Shown: positions 1 through 10,954, counted from the stretch's first letter. The stretch is 64,000 nt of DNA from Loripinus fragilis (GCA_964019695.1 OZ026515.1:135962549-136026548), one strand, 5' to 3'. Notes: generated by a model not told the origin, from the sequence alone. Numbers and translations: made by a program.

Positions 1-906
1 AAGCTGTTATCCAAGTGTTGCGTTTTTAAAGTCTGTCAGTATATTTGATCACAACGGAAACCATGGATGAAGACTGCAACCATCTTAAGGGGGCATCACA
101 TATTCCATTTCAATTGCTTGCGGCTTGCCTGAGGGCCGCAAGCAAAAGCACGGATAGGGCGCAGTTTTCTTTTTCAAAAAGCTAATGCTTGAAAGTATAT
201 ACGAGCGTTGGCAAAAAATATTTAAAAAAAATAATCAGAATATTAAAGTATATAGATATATTAAACATACTTAAGAATAAATGTAAAACTAAAAATGACG
301 CAAGGACATATTTGAAACCATTAAGTACCCAAAGTTTATAGATTTTCATGGCTTGGTCATCGCGGGGAAGTAATACTTCCTTTTCCGGTTGACGGCCAAC
401 GTTATATTAAAGGTGAAAGATATGCTGGGCGAAAAATCTTAATTCATCTGTCATTTACCCCATTATATTCATAAACAGATTCACTGGTGTATGATTAATG
501 CAACCATATTTAAGGATATCCATCACCAGACGTAATCACATGACAGTTCATCCGTTACATAGCTGTCAAAGTTGAAAAGTGAAATACAGAAACCTTCATA
601 TAAAAGCCATTTGAAATGCGTTTCGTTCATGTGCCGATAGAGGCCCGAGGTTGTAAATGCTTGCTGGAATGAATTTAAGGCAATCATCTGTTAAATTGGT
701 TTTGTTTTGGCTCTGCGATAGCAGTGTTTTTCTTAAATTTAAATCCTAGACAAATCTGCAGATCCTAAGTTCGTGGACCTAAGCAATCGATTACAGCTTC
801 TAATCGGGACGTTAACTGGATGTCCCCTGTGCAGGGAAAGTCACCCCCTGTGCAGGTTAAAGAACCCTACGGTAATTTAGATATGGTTACTTGTAGGCTT
901 TCATCC
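1..906. other. AT-rich stretch without a recognised gene
   Basis: No coding exon or known repeat boundary was recognised here. The only structure seen is a short hairpin at 114-145. The sequence near 160-215 resembles the end of the element at 29973-30745, because both carry a TTTTCAAAAAGCTAAT-like motif. A diverged relative of that element may therefore begin here. Confidence 0.5.
114..145. repeat. short hairpin
   Basis: Two 11-nt arms, TTGCTTGCGGC and GCCGCAAGCAA, are exact reverse complements separated by a 10-nt loop. No function is evident. Confidence 0.6.
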
Positions 907-1233
907 CACAACTGTTTGCAGTTATGTCCAAAAACATGTTTTTGATGCTCTAGTAGGCTTTTCCCAGTTTCTTGCGAACGAAGTGAGCAAGGTACGAAAC
1001 ATCTTGTTTGTTATTGTTTTTATTTTCGGGTTAAAAAACTGTAACGTTGTTCTCCTAGACGCTAATACGGCAAATACTGGCTCAAATTCATTGGCCCCTG
1101 CTACATCAATATTTACCCTTTCAACTTACATCGGAATTATTATTATTAACTCCGTACTTTGTAGAAAAATCCATAATGTTTACATTAATTTTCTCTCGCT
1201 GCCTGAAAACTGAGATTCCATTGCCGGAAATGA
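907..1233 (+). repeat. left arm of a 327-bp inverted repeat
   Basis: This segment is nearly the reverse complement of 3564-3890, with equal length in both arms. The arms read inwards from CACAACTGTTT to TTGCCGGAAATGA. Each arm contains an open frame of about 75 codons in the same relative direction, and the two translations differ at only about three positions. This looks like a long terminal inverted repeat of a roughly 3-kb unit (907-3890) or an inverted duplication. I recognise no protein family. Confidence 0.75.
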
Positions 1234-1406
1234 TCCTCTAAATGAAAACTACCCCGCAGTTGGGCATAGACTAAGTTGCGCGCGTACCCTTGTTTTAGGA
1301 ATAAATTCTATTCCGGTATGCGTTGGTGCTACCATTATCGGTTGTTTCGGGTTCCGGTGTATGTTTGAAAGCATTTTACTTGTAAGTAAATAAATTTGGC
1401 GACTAC

Positions 1407-2253
1407 TCACCATATCTACATTAATTGCTGGTTCCCGCTTTACAGGTGGTCAGTAATGGAAAAGCAGGTCATAGTTCCAGATAAGGCTGCGTATTTACGC
1501 AATTTCGTGAACGTGAAAACGCAATTAAATTCATTTCTGTGTGTACAAAAACGCAATAAAAATCCTTGATACTCAATTCCGAACTTTTTCGTAGCGTATG
1601 ACGCTATAGCATTCAGTTTCCGATTGTTGTTTTTCGCATCTCAAGCTGTTGTTGGGTACAAATTTATAGACGATGTGGCGCCGAATCTAGTTTATTAAAT
1701 TGTAAACCAGTCCAGGAACATTCTTTGCGCTGTTTAGCTATACCCAATATTTACATTTCGACATTCGACTCGCTTTACAGTAACAATGTCGTAATGTGGG
1801 CGGAAAAGCCCCAGAGCAATTGAATGATATCATATCGTAACTAACCGTAATACCGCATTGGTGGTTCGAAGAATCAAAGATGACTTGATAGATACGTTGG
1901 TTTCTCAAAATAAGTATGAAATAGCTATATCAGATATACTTATATTGCCAGTGTGCTTTCTGAAAGTGAAACCGAAAGTAAACAAAAAAAATCAAGAGAA
2001 ACAAGGCCCGCTTTCATTGCTTGTTTGCTTTCAGATGGATACCCAATACAAAAACTTGAAATACCCAATTTGAAATACCCAATTAAGCCAAAAAGAGGTG
2101 GGTAAATACCCAATTGCCTCCAATCCTTATCTGGAGCTATGACAGGTAACCAGTACCCCCCAATACCTGGAAATGGGGGGGGTTCTGGTTACCTGTATAT
2201 GCATTACTGACCACCTGTAGACAGGGAACCAGCAATTAATGTAGATATGGTGA
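1407..2253. mobile_element. 847-bp element with 52-bp terminal inverted repeats, nested in the 3-kb unit
   Basis: Positions 1407-1458 (TCACCATATCTACATTAATT onwards) match the reverse complement of 2202-2253 with only a few mismatches in the middle. The element has no recognisable transposase, so it looks like a non-autonomous DNA transposon. No target-site duplication is obvious. A strong internal hairpin lies at 2142-2196, where ACAGGTAACCAG pairs with CTGGTTACCTGT. Confidence 0.7.
2142..2196. repeat. hairpin near the right end of the 847-bp element
   Basis: ACAGGTAACCAG and CTGGTTACCTGT are exact reverse complements. They flank a C-run and a G-run (CCCCCC and GGGGGGGG) that can extend the stem. 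Confidence 0.6.
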
Positions 2254-2361
2254 ATCAGACACTTGCCTCAGATAATAATCATCTCGAAGCCAATATACAC
2301 TTTCTTTCCAGTAATCATATAGTACGATACATGGGTGGGGGGTAATCAGGTAGTGATATAA

Positions 2362-2672
2362 TGTAGTAAGGTAGGTTGGTGCTCGAAGGCAATATATTCT
2401 TTCGAGGTTGGTAGGTAGGTAATGGTAGGGTAGGTAGGTGTGTTGGTTGGTGGGTGTGCAGGTAGGTAGGTGGGTGTGCAGGTAGGTTGGTAGGTAGGTG
2501 GGTGTGCATGTAGGTGCGTAGGTAGGTATGTATGTAGTGGTAGGTAGGTGGGTGAGTGTGTAGTGGTAGGTTGGTGGGTGACCATGGGTAGGGATTAGTA
2601 GGGTAGGTAGGTGGGTGGGTTGGTGTACAGGAAGATACTGGTATATAGGAAGGTAGTGGTAGGTAGGTGGAT
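2362..2672. repeat. GGTA/GGTG low-complexity minisatellite
   Basis: About 300 bp consist of imperfect GGTAGGTAGGTGGGTGT-type repeats. Because the unit is 4 bp and lacks stops on the complement, long Pro/Thr/Tyr-rich open frames appear on the - strand. They are repeat artefacts, not genes. The array directly abuts a SINE tail and is mirrored by a TACC-rich tract on the far side of it. Confidence 0.85.
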
Positions 2673-2674
2673 GT

Positions 2675-2771
2675 GCAAGACACATTAATCTTAGCTTTGT
2701 ACTGGTCCAGGAAGACCCATCCCTACAATAATGATAGATTGTTGATGGGACGTAAAAAATCAAATCAAACA
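2675..2771 (+). mobile_element. SINE tail fragment (family A)
   Basis: GCAAGACACATTAATC, then the ACTGG pair, then ATTGTTGATGGGACGTAA and an AATCAAATCAAA end match the 3' half of the full SINE at 6055-6252. The tRNA-like head is absent, apparently replaced by the adjoining GGTA array. Confidence 0.7.
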
Positions 2772-2880
2772 ACATCCACCTACCAACCTACCCACCCACC
2801 AACCTACCACTAACTACCCTACCCTACCCTACCTACCTACGTGCCCACCCACCCACATTCCTGCCTACCCACCCACGTAT
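2772..2880. repeat. TACC-rich low-complexity tract
   Basis: Repeats of CCTACC and CCACC are the reverse complement of the GGTA-type tract at 2362-2672. Together the two tracts bracket the SINE tail and could fold back on each other. The TACCC runs are not the metazoan telomere motif. Confidence 0.7.
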
Positions 2881-3563
2881 CGTATATGATCATTATCTGG
2901 TGGTTGCCCGATTTATCTATTTATTTTGCTTACTGTCTAATTGGGCTGTTTACAGCTGTCCGATTTCGGTCATTGTGGTTAATCAAGATGTCTAGAACTG
3001 GACGTGGCCGTTATGAAAATTACCATTTTCGTGAAAATAAGGCTTTTTAAGCAAGAAATTTTCTTCATTTATATTTTATTTTATCAATATTTGCCCAAAT
3101 CGCTTGTAGACCTCTAAAATTTCGTATTAATAACTTAAAAATCAACTAAAACCATGATTCACTTGGCTGTGGCTTTCAGACCCCCTGCGAGCAATACAAT
3201 CGAAATAAAATCCTAACTATTACTTTTTACTGTTATTATTAATGTTCCATTTATTGTTTTAAGTCTATGTGATGATTTAAGATTAAAATTATTTATGAAA
3301 AATCTCTACCGAGGATGATATTCAAAGAATAAACTATATAGGTCAGCACTCTGCGGCTCAGCTACCCACAACTTATCTTTTTAAAAAGGTATAACTTGTC
3401 ATACACGGTAGCTTTATAATAAATAAAAAAAGAAAATCTTGGAAACAACAATAAGTTATTAAAGTTTCTAATTTTTTTTTATTATGCGCTACACGTGTTT
3501 ATTTTTCAAGCATTTATAACTATATTTTATAATTATTATTTTCTTATTCAGTCCGGGGTACTT
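2881..3563. other. AT-rich stretch inside the 3-kb unit, nothing recognised
   Basis: No exon, tRNA-like box or repeat boundary was seen between the TACC tract and the right 327-bp arm. Confidence 0.4.
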
Positions 3564-3890
3564 TCATTTCCGGCAATGGAATCTCAGTTTTCAGGCAGCG
3601 AGAGAAAATTAATGTAAACATTATGGATTTTTCTACAAAGTACGGAGTTTATGATAACAATTCCGGTGTAAGTTGAAAGGGTAAATATCGATGTAGCAGG
3701 GGCCAGTGAATTTGAGCCAGTATTTGCCGTATTAGCGTCTAGGAGAACAACGTTACAGTTTTTGAACCCAAAAATAAAAACAATAACAAACAAGATGTTT
3801 CGTACCTTGCTCACTACGTTCGCAAGAAACTGGGAAAAGCCTACTAGAGCATCAAAAACATGTTTTTGGACATAACTACAAACACCTGTG
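3564..3890 (-). repeat. right arm of the 327-bp inverted repeat
   Basis: This is the partner of 907-1233. The outer end is AACACCTGTG and the inner end is TCATTTCCGGCAATGG. The open frame on the - strand continues outwards past the arm to 3916, unlike the left copy. Confidence 0.75.
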
Positions 3891-4666
3891 TTCATCCTGC
3901 AACCCGGAGTGTACAAAGTACACCTGCCGATAATACTCGAAAGAGGGTCTGGCAGTATATAGAGAAAGAAAGATGGGAAGTGAAAAGATTGAGTAAATTC
4001 TTACCTTAACATGACTTTTTATTATTACCCCATATCTGAACAGGGTTGTAAAATTCCACTCGCCCGCTCGCATTGGCAAGTTAACTTCTGTTTCGGGAGA
4101 GTAGAATACCTGCCAAGCTCGCCCTTACAGTTGAGTGCATTTTCAGACATGTAAAATGCATTTTATTCTTAGTAAAGACTAAAAGAAAGTAACACCTTTT
4201 TCATCGTAAACCAGATGTTTATATCTGACTGTTACAACTCACATTTTTAGACTGGTTGCAGTTAACTCCCCAGCGGCCGCCTTTCAGTAGAATTTATTCG
4301 CAGAGCCTCCTCTATATTGGGAGTTTGACAAAAGAGGTCCTCCAAACGGCAGACAGTTCAGACATTGAACACCTCACTTTTGTTTACATCAACACTGGTC
4401 CCATAGTACCACATTTGCTGCCCAAATTTAAATGTCACAGTGAGACATTAGATCGTTTTAGGGAAGAAAATTGGGAGAGGAGATAATGATAGACATAAAA
4501 AATGAAGCCTCTACAGAAAGACTATGATAACAAACACTATTTAAACTGAAAAAGAGTAAGTGTGGCAAGAATATAGCTAATTTCATACAGAGTTTTCCAG
4601 ACACGGTCCGATTAGCTCCGAGCTCTCCCAAATAGAACAGGGTTTTTTCTCAGCATTTTGGGAACA
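3891..4666. other. unassigned stretch
   Basis: A 76-codon open frame on + (4256-4486) was examined. It has no recognisable domain and no convincing splice sites. Nothing else was supported. Confidence 0.35.
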
Positions 4667-5183
4667 TTACCCGACCCCTAGAATTGGGAATTTTCGCGTC
4701 GTTTTATACAAAATTGGGAAAAAACACACCCTATGATAAAAACATGCTATGAAGATATTGTCAGATTCTTGGGCAAAGAGCTCACATATTTTACAACAAT
4801 AGCCCCCCTTTGCTGCACTGTAGTACAACCAGTTGTATCTACGTTCATATTTTGATGACATAAACAGTCGCTGGTCTGGAACTAGACATGTATCTTGTGT
4901 GCTCTGGGACCCATCAGACGATTGATTGTCATCGCTGCTGTCATGATTTGAATGAGTGTCATCACACTGAGAAGGTACACCAGCGGATGTCGACGGACAA
5001 TTTTTTGTGGAAGCAGACGATTCGGCAATTTCGGCCGATGCTTCTACTTTTTTCGGTCTGTTTGGGGGTGATATTTGCAGAATTCTCCGATGCTAATGCT
5101 TGCTGACGAAAAAGCACATCTATTTTTTTACTTGACTCCGTTTTTTTTAGTTTCTTTCTGTAATATTTCGTATTGTGCGACAT
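4667..5183 (-). pseudogene. broken transposase-like gene with a TTF/ZMYM-type zinc-finger start
   Basis: On the - strand an open frame starts with a basic, Lys-rich N-terminus (ATG at 5181-5183). After a frame change near 5050 it continues through a Ser/Asp/Gln-rich linker into a block near 4790-4860 with an N-W-L-Y-Y motif, a C-x2-C pair (YCCKIC) and ELF. That layout is typical of the N-terminal TTF-type zinc finger of hAT-related domesticated or mobile proteins (ZMYM1/DUF4371 relatives). The frame then runs into AT-rich sequence with repeated TTGGGAA/TTCCCAA motifs, and no catalytic region follows. The frameshift and truncation suggest a dead fragment. A real spliced host gene of the same family is possible but less likely. 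Confidence 0.5.
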
Positions 5184-6054
5184 CGCGAAAATATGTTACA
5201 AGCTTTTTCTTTTTTTGTTATGAGAAAGGTGCCCCGTTTAATCTAAATTAATACGCCAGAGTAGGGTACCAGTAAAATAAACCATGTGTGTTTATTACAA
5301 ACTCCCCGGCACCTTCTCGAATAAATTCTGCTGAATTGCCGCAAAGGGACGTTACCGTTTGGGTTTTTGCAATATTTGGTTATTTCCCTTGTATCATTCT
5401 GACTGTTCGGACCCGCTCTTTCAACCACAAACATAAACATCGTAAAATGGCGATATTTTGTTATTTTTTCTCCCGTTTTTTTTTTTGTTCCTTGAATTGG
5501 GAATTTTCTTATTCAAATTGGGAAAAAAAAATACTTTTTTGCATTGGGAACACGACCGAATATCGGTCGTCAAAACGGGCCAAAAAAAAAACTGTAGAAA
5601 AAATATCTGGCCTATCAAATAAACTTCTCAACAATGTGACGTATATTTAAACAAGCATTGCAGATACCCAATGTCCACAAGTGAAAACGTGCGAATTTAT
5701 TTAGTTTTCGCTTATATTAGAAATTCTAATGCTAGATTGACTTGATAGCTCATTGCCACAATGTCAATGATGTTTTTGAGTCGTTCTTCAAATCGTAAAA
5801 TGTTTACATAAACACCGACTCAGTAACATCGGTGCTGTGACGTACTCACTAATGACGTCAGCCTGTTGACAACCACGGGTGCCAGGGATTTTTTTTGGTG
5901 TCCTCAGGGGCCGAAATTCTGCCTCTTTCCCAATGGGATTTAGGTGACTTTTTTCCCAATTTGAAAAAAAAAATCCCAATCTCAAAAAAAAAAAAAAAAA
6001 ATTTTTTTTTTTTTTTTTTTTTTAAATTTTCATTCAGTCACCACACACACACAA
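5184..6054. other. AT-rich stretch with recurring AATTGGGAA motifs and a poly(A)/poly(T) junction
   Basis: The motifs AATTGGGAA or TTCCCAAT recur at about 4692, 5494, 5514 and 5927-5975, which suggests remnants of one repeated unit. An A-run followed by a T-run lies at about 5984-6023. No exon is supported. Confidence 0.4.
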
Positions 6055-6252
6055 GGGAGCGCAGTGGCTCAGTGGTAGAATGCTTGACTCGAGACCGAAC
6101 GGTAGCGGGTTCGAGCCTCACCGGCGTCACTGTGTTGTGGTCCTTGAGCAAGACACATTTATCCTAGCTTAGTACTGGTTAAACCCAGGAAGAACCGTCC
6201 CGCATAACTGAAAGATTGTTGAGTGGACGTAAAGAATCAAATCAAAGAAACA
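6055..6252 (+). mobile_element. full-length tRNA-derived SINE (family A)
   Basis: The head carries RNA polymerase III promoter boxes: A box TGGCTCAGTGG at 6065-6075 and B box GGTTCGAGCC at 6108-6117. A unique body follows (GAGCAAGACAC, TAGCTTAGTACTGGTT), then a 3' end ACGTAAAGAATCAAATCAAA. This is the best reference copy in the window. Other copies or fragments are at 2675, 16027, 18905, 21507, 24242, 29158, 29303, 48458 (-) and 58179. It is transcribed by Pol III and moved by a partner LINE, as is known for tRNA SINEs. Confidence 0.85.
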
Positions 6253-6256
6253 AAAA

Positions 6257-6305
6257 CCACACACACACACGCACGCACACACACACACGCACACACACAC
6301 ACACA
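6257..6305. repeat. (CA)n microsatellite
   Basis: A CA dinucleotide run with a few GC interruptions directly follows the A-rich SINE end. Confidence 0.9.
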
Positions 6306-7783
6306 AGCTACATGATGACAATCTACTAGAATTGCATCCTATTTTCCTTCAATTTAATGGCAATAGTATGTGTAATAGCTAATTTTGTTTTTAAACTGAC
6401 CAAAAATGCTGTTCTTGTTTGTTTAGAAAATTTTCCAAAATAGTGGTTTACCACGCTAATTTTTCCAATCTGAAAGGCCCTAGGGCCCCTTCCCAAAATT
6501 GCACGAAAAATCCCTGGGTGCTGTTTGAAAAACATAAAATTGTTTTTCGAAATTCGAGGTAATAAACATACAACGAGGCTCTAAGTGGCCCCTCACAACT
6601 GAACTAACCCTCACTTCGTATGCAATATATACAAACCTGTTTGCTTTCAAAATAGAATTTCTTTTGTTGTTTTGATGCTGGCCTCAAGCACATGGCTGCT
6701 GGGTCTCGTGGTAATGGAACAAATTTCGATTGGCTGAAGTAGTCATGTGATATAAGTACATGTGACTTGAGTCCCGATGAAAACCCGGAAAAGTACGGAA
6801 GGCCTATGAAATCAGCTATAGGAACAGGGAATCCCGATGATTGTTTTCAACACAAAGCTCTTCCGAGAAATTTCTTCCTTCAACTTTGACTGGTTCACAT
6901 GAAATTACAAGGACCAAACTGATAGCAAACTCCCCGAGGGTGGCTTCTGTGCACATATTTTTCTGAAAATGTTTTCTTCAAGGAGACATGTTAAGGGGAC
7001 GCAACCTAACGTTGGGGAGTTTGTATTGAGGCAAAATAAAACATAGGTAAGCAGTCCAGCAAGTTGATTCTGGATTTCTGAACGCATTAATTTTGACAGA
7101 TTCACAAATCAGTTCAATTATCACGCGTCTTCTGATTCAAATTGGACGTGAAATAAGGGTTGCCGGTAAAAACATACCATACAGTGAAAAACACACCTTT
7201 ATTCGGTACATACTAATTTTCAACTCTATCCGTATTTGGACAAAATGGACCCGTAATTAACCCCTGTACGGGCACTATCTTGAGCGCTGGGGATTGAAAA
7301 TGAAATATGTTCTTTTAAAAGATACTGCTTTAAAATTTATGTTGTAAAACACGCACACACAAAAAGCAGTGAGAGCTAAACAATGAAATGAAGAAGGCAA
7401 AATGATATGAAATTGAACCCCATTGTAAATATGCAAATTGCCAGTAACTTCTGGCATACGCAGTATTTGTATTTAAAATAAAACACAGAAATACACAGCA
7501 AAGATATTTGTGCATAGGTCCATTTTGCACTGGAGAAGTACATTTATAGAAGTCAAATGTTACCAAATCTGGGATCGTAAATGCTACAGAATTTCGTTCT
7601 AGATGTAGTGTCACACAAAAGACAAAGATTAACTATCAGGACGACTCAGCAGTCAATTTATTGTATCAAAAATGCAAGAAATGCACACTCCCTGAAGCCT
7701 GAAATACTGCCATTATGGCATAGCTTGTCTTAGAGTTGTTTTTGTGGCATTATCAGGTCATATTGTTTTGTTTCATATTTTAG
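6306..7783 (+). other. region upstream of the RPL26 coding exons; expected to hold its promoter and first exon
   Basis: A 3' splice site lies at 7782-7783 (TTTCATATTTTAG). The RPL26 transcript must therefore begin with an untranslated exon farther upstream, as is usual for ribosomal protein genes with a 5' TOP start. I could not place that exon with confidence. A possible donor, ATAG|GTAAGC, is at about 7045. Pyrimidine-rich starts such as CTCTTCC near 6860 are only candidates. Confidence 0.3.
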
Positions 7784-7793
7784 GGCCTACAAG

Positions 7794-7961
7794 ATGAAAT
7801 TCAACAAGCTTGTGTCCTCGTCTAGAAGAAAAAACAGGAAGCGTCATTTCAATGCTCCTTCCCACATCCGCAGAAAGTTGATGAGCTCTCCCCTGTCAAA
7901 AGAGCTGAGACAGAAATATAACGTGCGATCCATTCCTATAAGGAAAGATGATGAAGTGCAG
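7794..7961 (+). CDS. RPL26: RPL26, coding exon 1 (residues 1-56), large-subunit ribosomal protein L26 (uL24)
   Basis: This exon encodes the first 56 residues of eukaryotic uL24/L26, a cytosolic 60S component near the peptide exit tunnel. The start MKFN, the basic run [16 protein letters not shown], and [15 protein letters not shown] followed by PIRKDDEVQ match the animal protein without gaps. The ATG at 7794 is chosen because it aligns with the conserved start and lies 10 bp after an acceptor AG (exon begins at 7784). The exon ends CAG|GTAATG in phase 0, exactly where residue 56 precedes the VVRG block of the next exon. The open frame continues a few codons past the donor, but that part is intronic. 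Confidence 0.97.
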
Positions 7962-8165
7962 GTAATGGGAGGAAGATATGAGCCGTGACACGTGATTTCC
8001 AAAAATGTGGCATTTTGACAATTGTAGACTCAGACGAGTCTGTGCAGCCTAAACTCCAAATGATGTTCAGTCAGTAGCTGAACACTCCTAGAATATGCAA
8101 GCAAAGGCTCTGATCATACCACATTGTTGGAAATCTCATGTCGGGGCTCATATATAGGCATCACA

Positions 8166-8408
8166 GGCCTCGAGGTTATAAAACTTTTTTTCTTGCTCAA
8201 CTCAACTGAGCACGAAATTTCAACTGCTCATAAATACTAAAAAACCGACAAATGAAGAAGTTTCTTGCTTTAAGTCTCTCAGATGTTGTATTTATCATGC
8301 TCATTATGTTAAAATGCCAACAATTGGTGGCATTTTAACATTTATGAGCAGGATAAATTTCGCGCTCAGCTGAGTTGAGCACGAAAAAAGTTTTATAACC
8401 TCGGGGCC
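8166..8408. mobile_element. palindromic MITE (family M1) in RPL26 intron 1
   Basis: Terminal blocks GGCCTCGAGGTTATAAAAC and its imperfect complement (GTTTTATAACCTCGGGGCC) continue inwards through CTCAACTGAGCACGAAA-type arms to a centre at about 8322 (GTTAAAATGCCAAC). It encodes nothing. Relatives lie at 58377-58497 and 61120-61275. Confidence 0.75.
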
Positions 8409-8460
8409 AGGTTTAGATAAACAATTTTTGAGAGCAAAATTGTAAATATTTTTTATTTTT

Positions 8461-8535
8461 AACATCTGTTTTGGCTGCTCAAAAGAACCGTCTAATTGAG
8501 ACAGTTCTTTTGAGCATGTCAACATGTTTTGGTTG
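8461..8535. mobile_element. small palindromic repeat (family P1), copy 1
   Basis: CTCAAAAGAACCGTCT and AGACAGTTCTTTTGAG form an almost perfect hairpin, with outer ACATGTTTTGG-like sequence. The same palindrome recurs at 10488, 39720 and, interrupted, at 46112. Confidence 0.75.
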
Positions 8536-8733
8536 AGAAGCAAGAAAAATTGTTACACACTTGTTACTAAAGGCCTCATAGACATCCTTGAATTTTCTTC
8601 TACCCAACTGTCTATATTGGCCAATCCATGAAATAATACTAGAATTTATCATGAGTGTAAGGCTGTGATGAATAATTCATCTTGAGGACCACCGTTCCGC
8701 ATCACAAAGCTTAAAAATCCGCCCAGAGGATAG

Positions 8734-9533
8734 GGCTGGCACGATTAATCGAAATATCGGTTAATCGGTCGATATACAAAAGAAAAACGATTATCGATAT
8801 GAAAAATCAAAAATCGGTTACTTTTAATGGATGTTGTGTCTATTTATTCAATTAAAATCCAAGCGTAATTGCCTCCTTTTATTTTCTGCTTAAACCGGAA
8901 GTGCCCTGAAGTGCATTGTTGTAAACAGTAGATGCGTATAAATTGCTGTAACGAAGTAGTAAAACGTTGTACTCTGCATGCTAACTCAACAACTGATTGT
9001 TAGAAAAAGTTATACCTACGCTCGTCTGTTTTAAATAAAGTAGTACAAAATCACGAAAATTCATCGGATGAATAATCTAGCATGAAAGTTGTTTTTCTCC
9101 CCGGTTTAATTCGTGTTTAGAAGCTTTCAATTTTACCGACGTTTACAGCGGGTCTTATTTTACACAAAGGTGTTCGTGTCATGCATAATTGACTTCCTTT
9201 TGTATGACGTCACGCAACGTGCCGAAATTAACAACAAACAATGGCGGACTTCGAGTTCAATTACCGACTTGCCAATTAGCAAGTCAATGTGGATGACGAC
9301 TTGTTTTGAGCAAAGGTGCCACTTTTTATTTAAAACCTATTATCTTTTGAATCTAGAACACGTGCTACTTAGTGTTGTTTTGCAAAATGATGGGGAAATC
9401 AATGTCATTGACCGTGCAAGAGTTGTCAAAACGTTCCGATACCCTCTGTCAAGTTTGAGCGATTACTAATCGGTTATATATCGAAATGCAAGGACCGATT
9501 ATCGATTAGCATTGTGGCTTCGATTAGCCAGCC
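8734..9533. mobile_element. about 800-bp element with GGCTGGC...CGATTAATCG inverted ends
   Basis: The left end GGCTGGCACGATTAATCG and the right end CGATTAGCCAGCC are inverted copies. Both are followed inside by AATCGGT/ACCGATT-rich sequence. This is typical of a hAT-type non-autonomous element. An internal open frame (9113-9469) has no recognisable domain. Confidence 0.55.
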
Positions 9534-10487
9534 ATGCTTGCCGAGTGATGACAATCGGTGATCCCGAGGGACAGATTTTTCTATCCCACCTTCACACAAA
9601 TAAATTATAATGGATTCTATTTCCTGCTTACCATTGACTAAGACTTTATTTTTAAAATGAATTTCCAGAATTCCCTGATTAAATGGAGATGCAATTTGAT
9701 ATGATGACATCATTTTGAATAAACATTAGGTCACTTGACGACCATTTTCGTGAATTCCAATACAACCGATGGACAGTCCTCTCGTGACAGCCGGTGTAAG
9801 ATGTCATGGATGCGATAAGAATTTCTGACACAGGCTAAAATCTCAGATATTTATATCGTGTGTGCAAGAATATTTAGATCATTACGTTTAGCTCAGGCCA
9901 GTAACTGGTCTGAAAATATTTGGTAGGGTTTTACCATGGCTTGTGCCTGTAAGTGGAGATAAACCACAGGTTTTAGCGTGTTGACTATCTTATGTAAAGG
10001 TGTGCAAACATGGTATAACTATTTTATACCACTACATCAATCAGTGCAGACCTTGCACATGATGAGATATTTCGTGCTAAAAATGGTAACAGTGGTATAA
10101 TTTATTTTCTTGTCCTTTGGGATCATGGATTCCATTGTGGAACTTCGAAACCATCAGAGTGTCATTGATTAGGCCAAAATGGCTGAAACTAGCTAGAGTG
10201 GCCAGAAAACTTGCCCACTCTACACTTTCAGTTCTTCGATGTATTCTTTACTTCCAAAGAATAACCTTTTTGAGAACATTTCTGATCAGTTTAGTACTAT
10301 GAATTGCTAATTGGTTATAGTTTGAAACAAACAAATATTCTTACAGGTTTGGGATTTTATTATGCCCCTGTCATGACAATTTGGATTTTTTTAAAGTTTA
10401 TAACTTTGAAAGCTCTGTGTTCCAAAGTGGTCCTATAGTACAGGCCCCCAGATAAGAGTGTGTAACGGAAAATTAATTTTCTTATTT
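9534..10487. other. RPL26 intron 1 remainder
   Basis: AT-rich intronic sequence with no exon-like block and no repeat boundary that I could define. Confidence 0.5.
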
Positions 10488-10570
10488 CTCAACCAAAACA
10501 TATGTTGTGGGTACTCAAAAGAACCGTCTCACTGAGACGGTTCTTTTGAGCACCCAAAACACATGTTTAA
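10488..10570. mobile_element. family P1 palindrome, copy 2
   Basis: This is the cleanest copy. TCAAAAGAACCGTCTCA and TGAGACGGTTCTTTTGA are exact inverses around a C. They are flanked by ACCAAAACATATGTTG and by CACCCAAAACACATGTTT. It lies in RPL26 intron 1. Confidence 0.8.
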
Positions 10571-10813
10571 ACTGGATAAGAAATTAATCACAATTTTACG
10601 CTGATAATATTTGCTTAACTGGCCCTATGATAGTAAATGCATTATGCATAAATGATGAAAAGGAAATATGTCCTGGGCTCTTAATTTGAATTTAAGCACA
10701 GCAACAGTAGTTTTCATGTATTTGCTGTTTTAGTGTTTATCAGATTGTCAGTTAAAGTTTTAAATGTGCTTGTAAAGACCTTTAGAAGTGACCAGTTTGA
10801 AATTTAATTTTAG

Positions 10814-10954
10814 GTTGTCCGAGGTCACTACAAGGGGCAGCAAGTGGGCAAAGTTACCCAGTGTTACAGAAAGAAGTTTGTCATTTTTATTGAGAGAATT
10901 CAGCGAGAGAAGGCTAATGGTGCATCTGTGAATGTTGGCATCCATCCCTCAAAA
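10814..10954 (+). CDS. RPL26: RPL26, coding exon 2 (residues 57-103)
   Basis: The exon lies between acceptor AATTTTAG and donor GTGAGT, phase 0 at both ends, 47 codons. It encodes [14 protein letters not shown], which with the preceding DDEVQ forms the KOW motif of uL24. The block [19 protein letters not shown] follows, and the exon closes with VGIHPSK. This part packs on ribosomal RNA in the family. It has no indels or stops relative to the animal protein, so the gene looks functional. Confidence 0.97.

Noticed and set aside
2236..2775. Pro/Thr/Tyr-rich open frames on the - strand
   Set aside because: Translation of a 4-bp GGTA/GGTG low-complexity tract; several frames are open at once.
2810..2840. 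Telomeric repeat
   Set aside because: The motif is TACCC/CCTA mixed with CCACC, not a TTAGGG array, and it belongs to the low-complexity tract.
6055..6131. A tRNA gene with clear A and B boxes
   Set aside because: It is followed by the same body and tail as several other copies, and the tRNA fold is incomplete. It is a SINE head. The same applies at 11742, 17881, 19500, 21507 and 58179.
7962..7979. Continuation of RPL26 to the stop at 7979
   Set aside because: The residues after DDEVQ do not match the family, while a GT donor at 7962 and the exact VVRG continuation at 10814 do.
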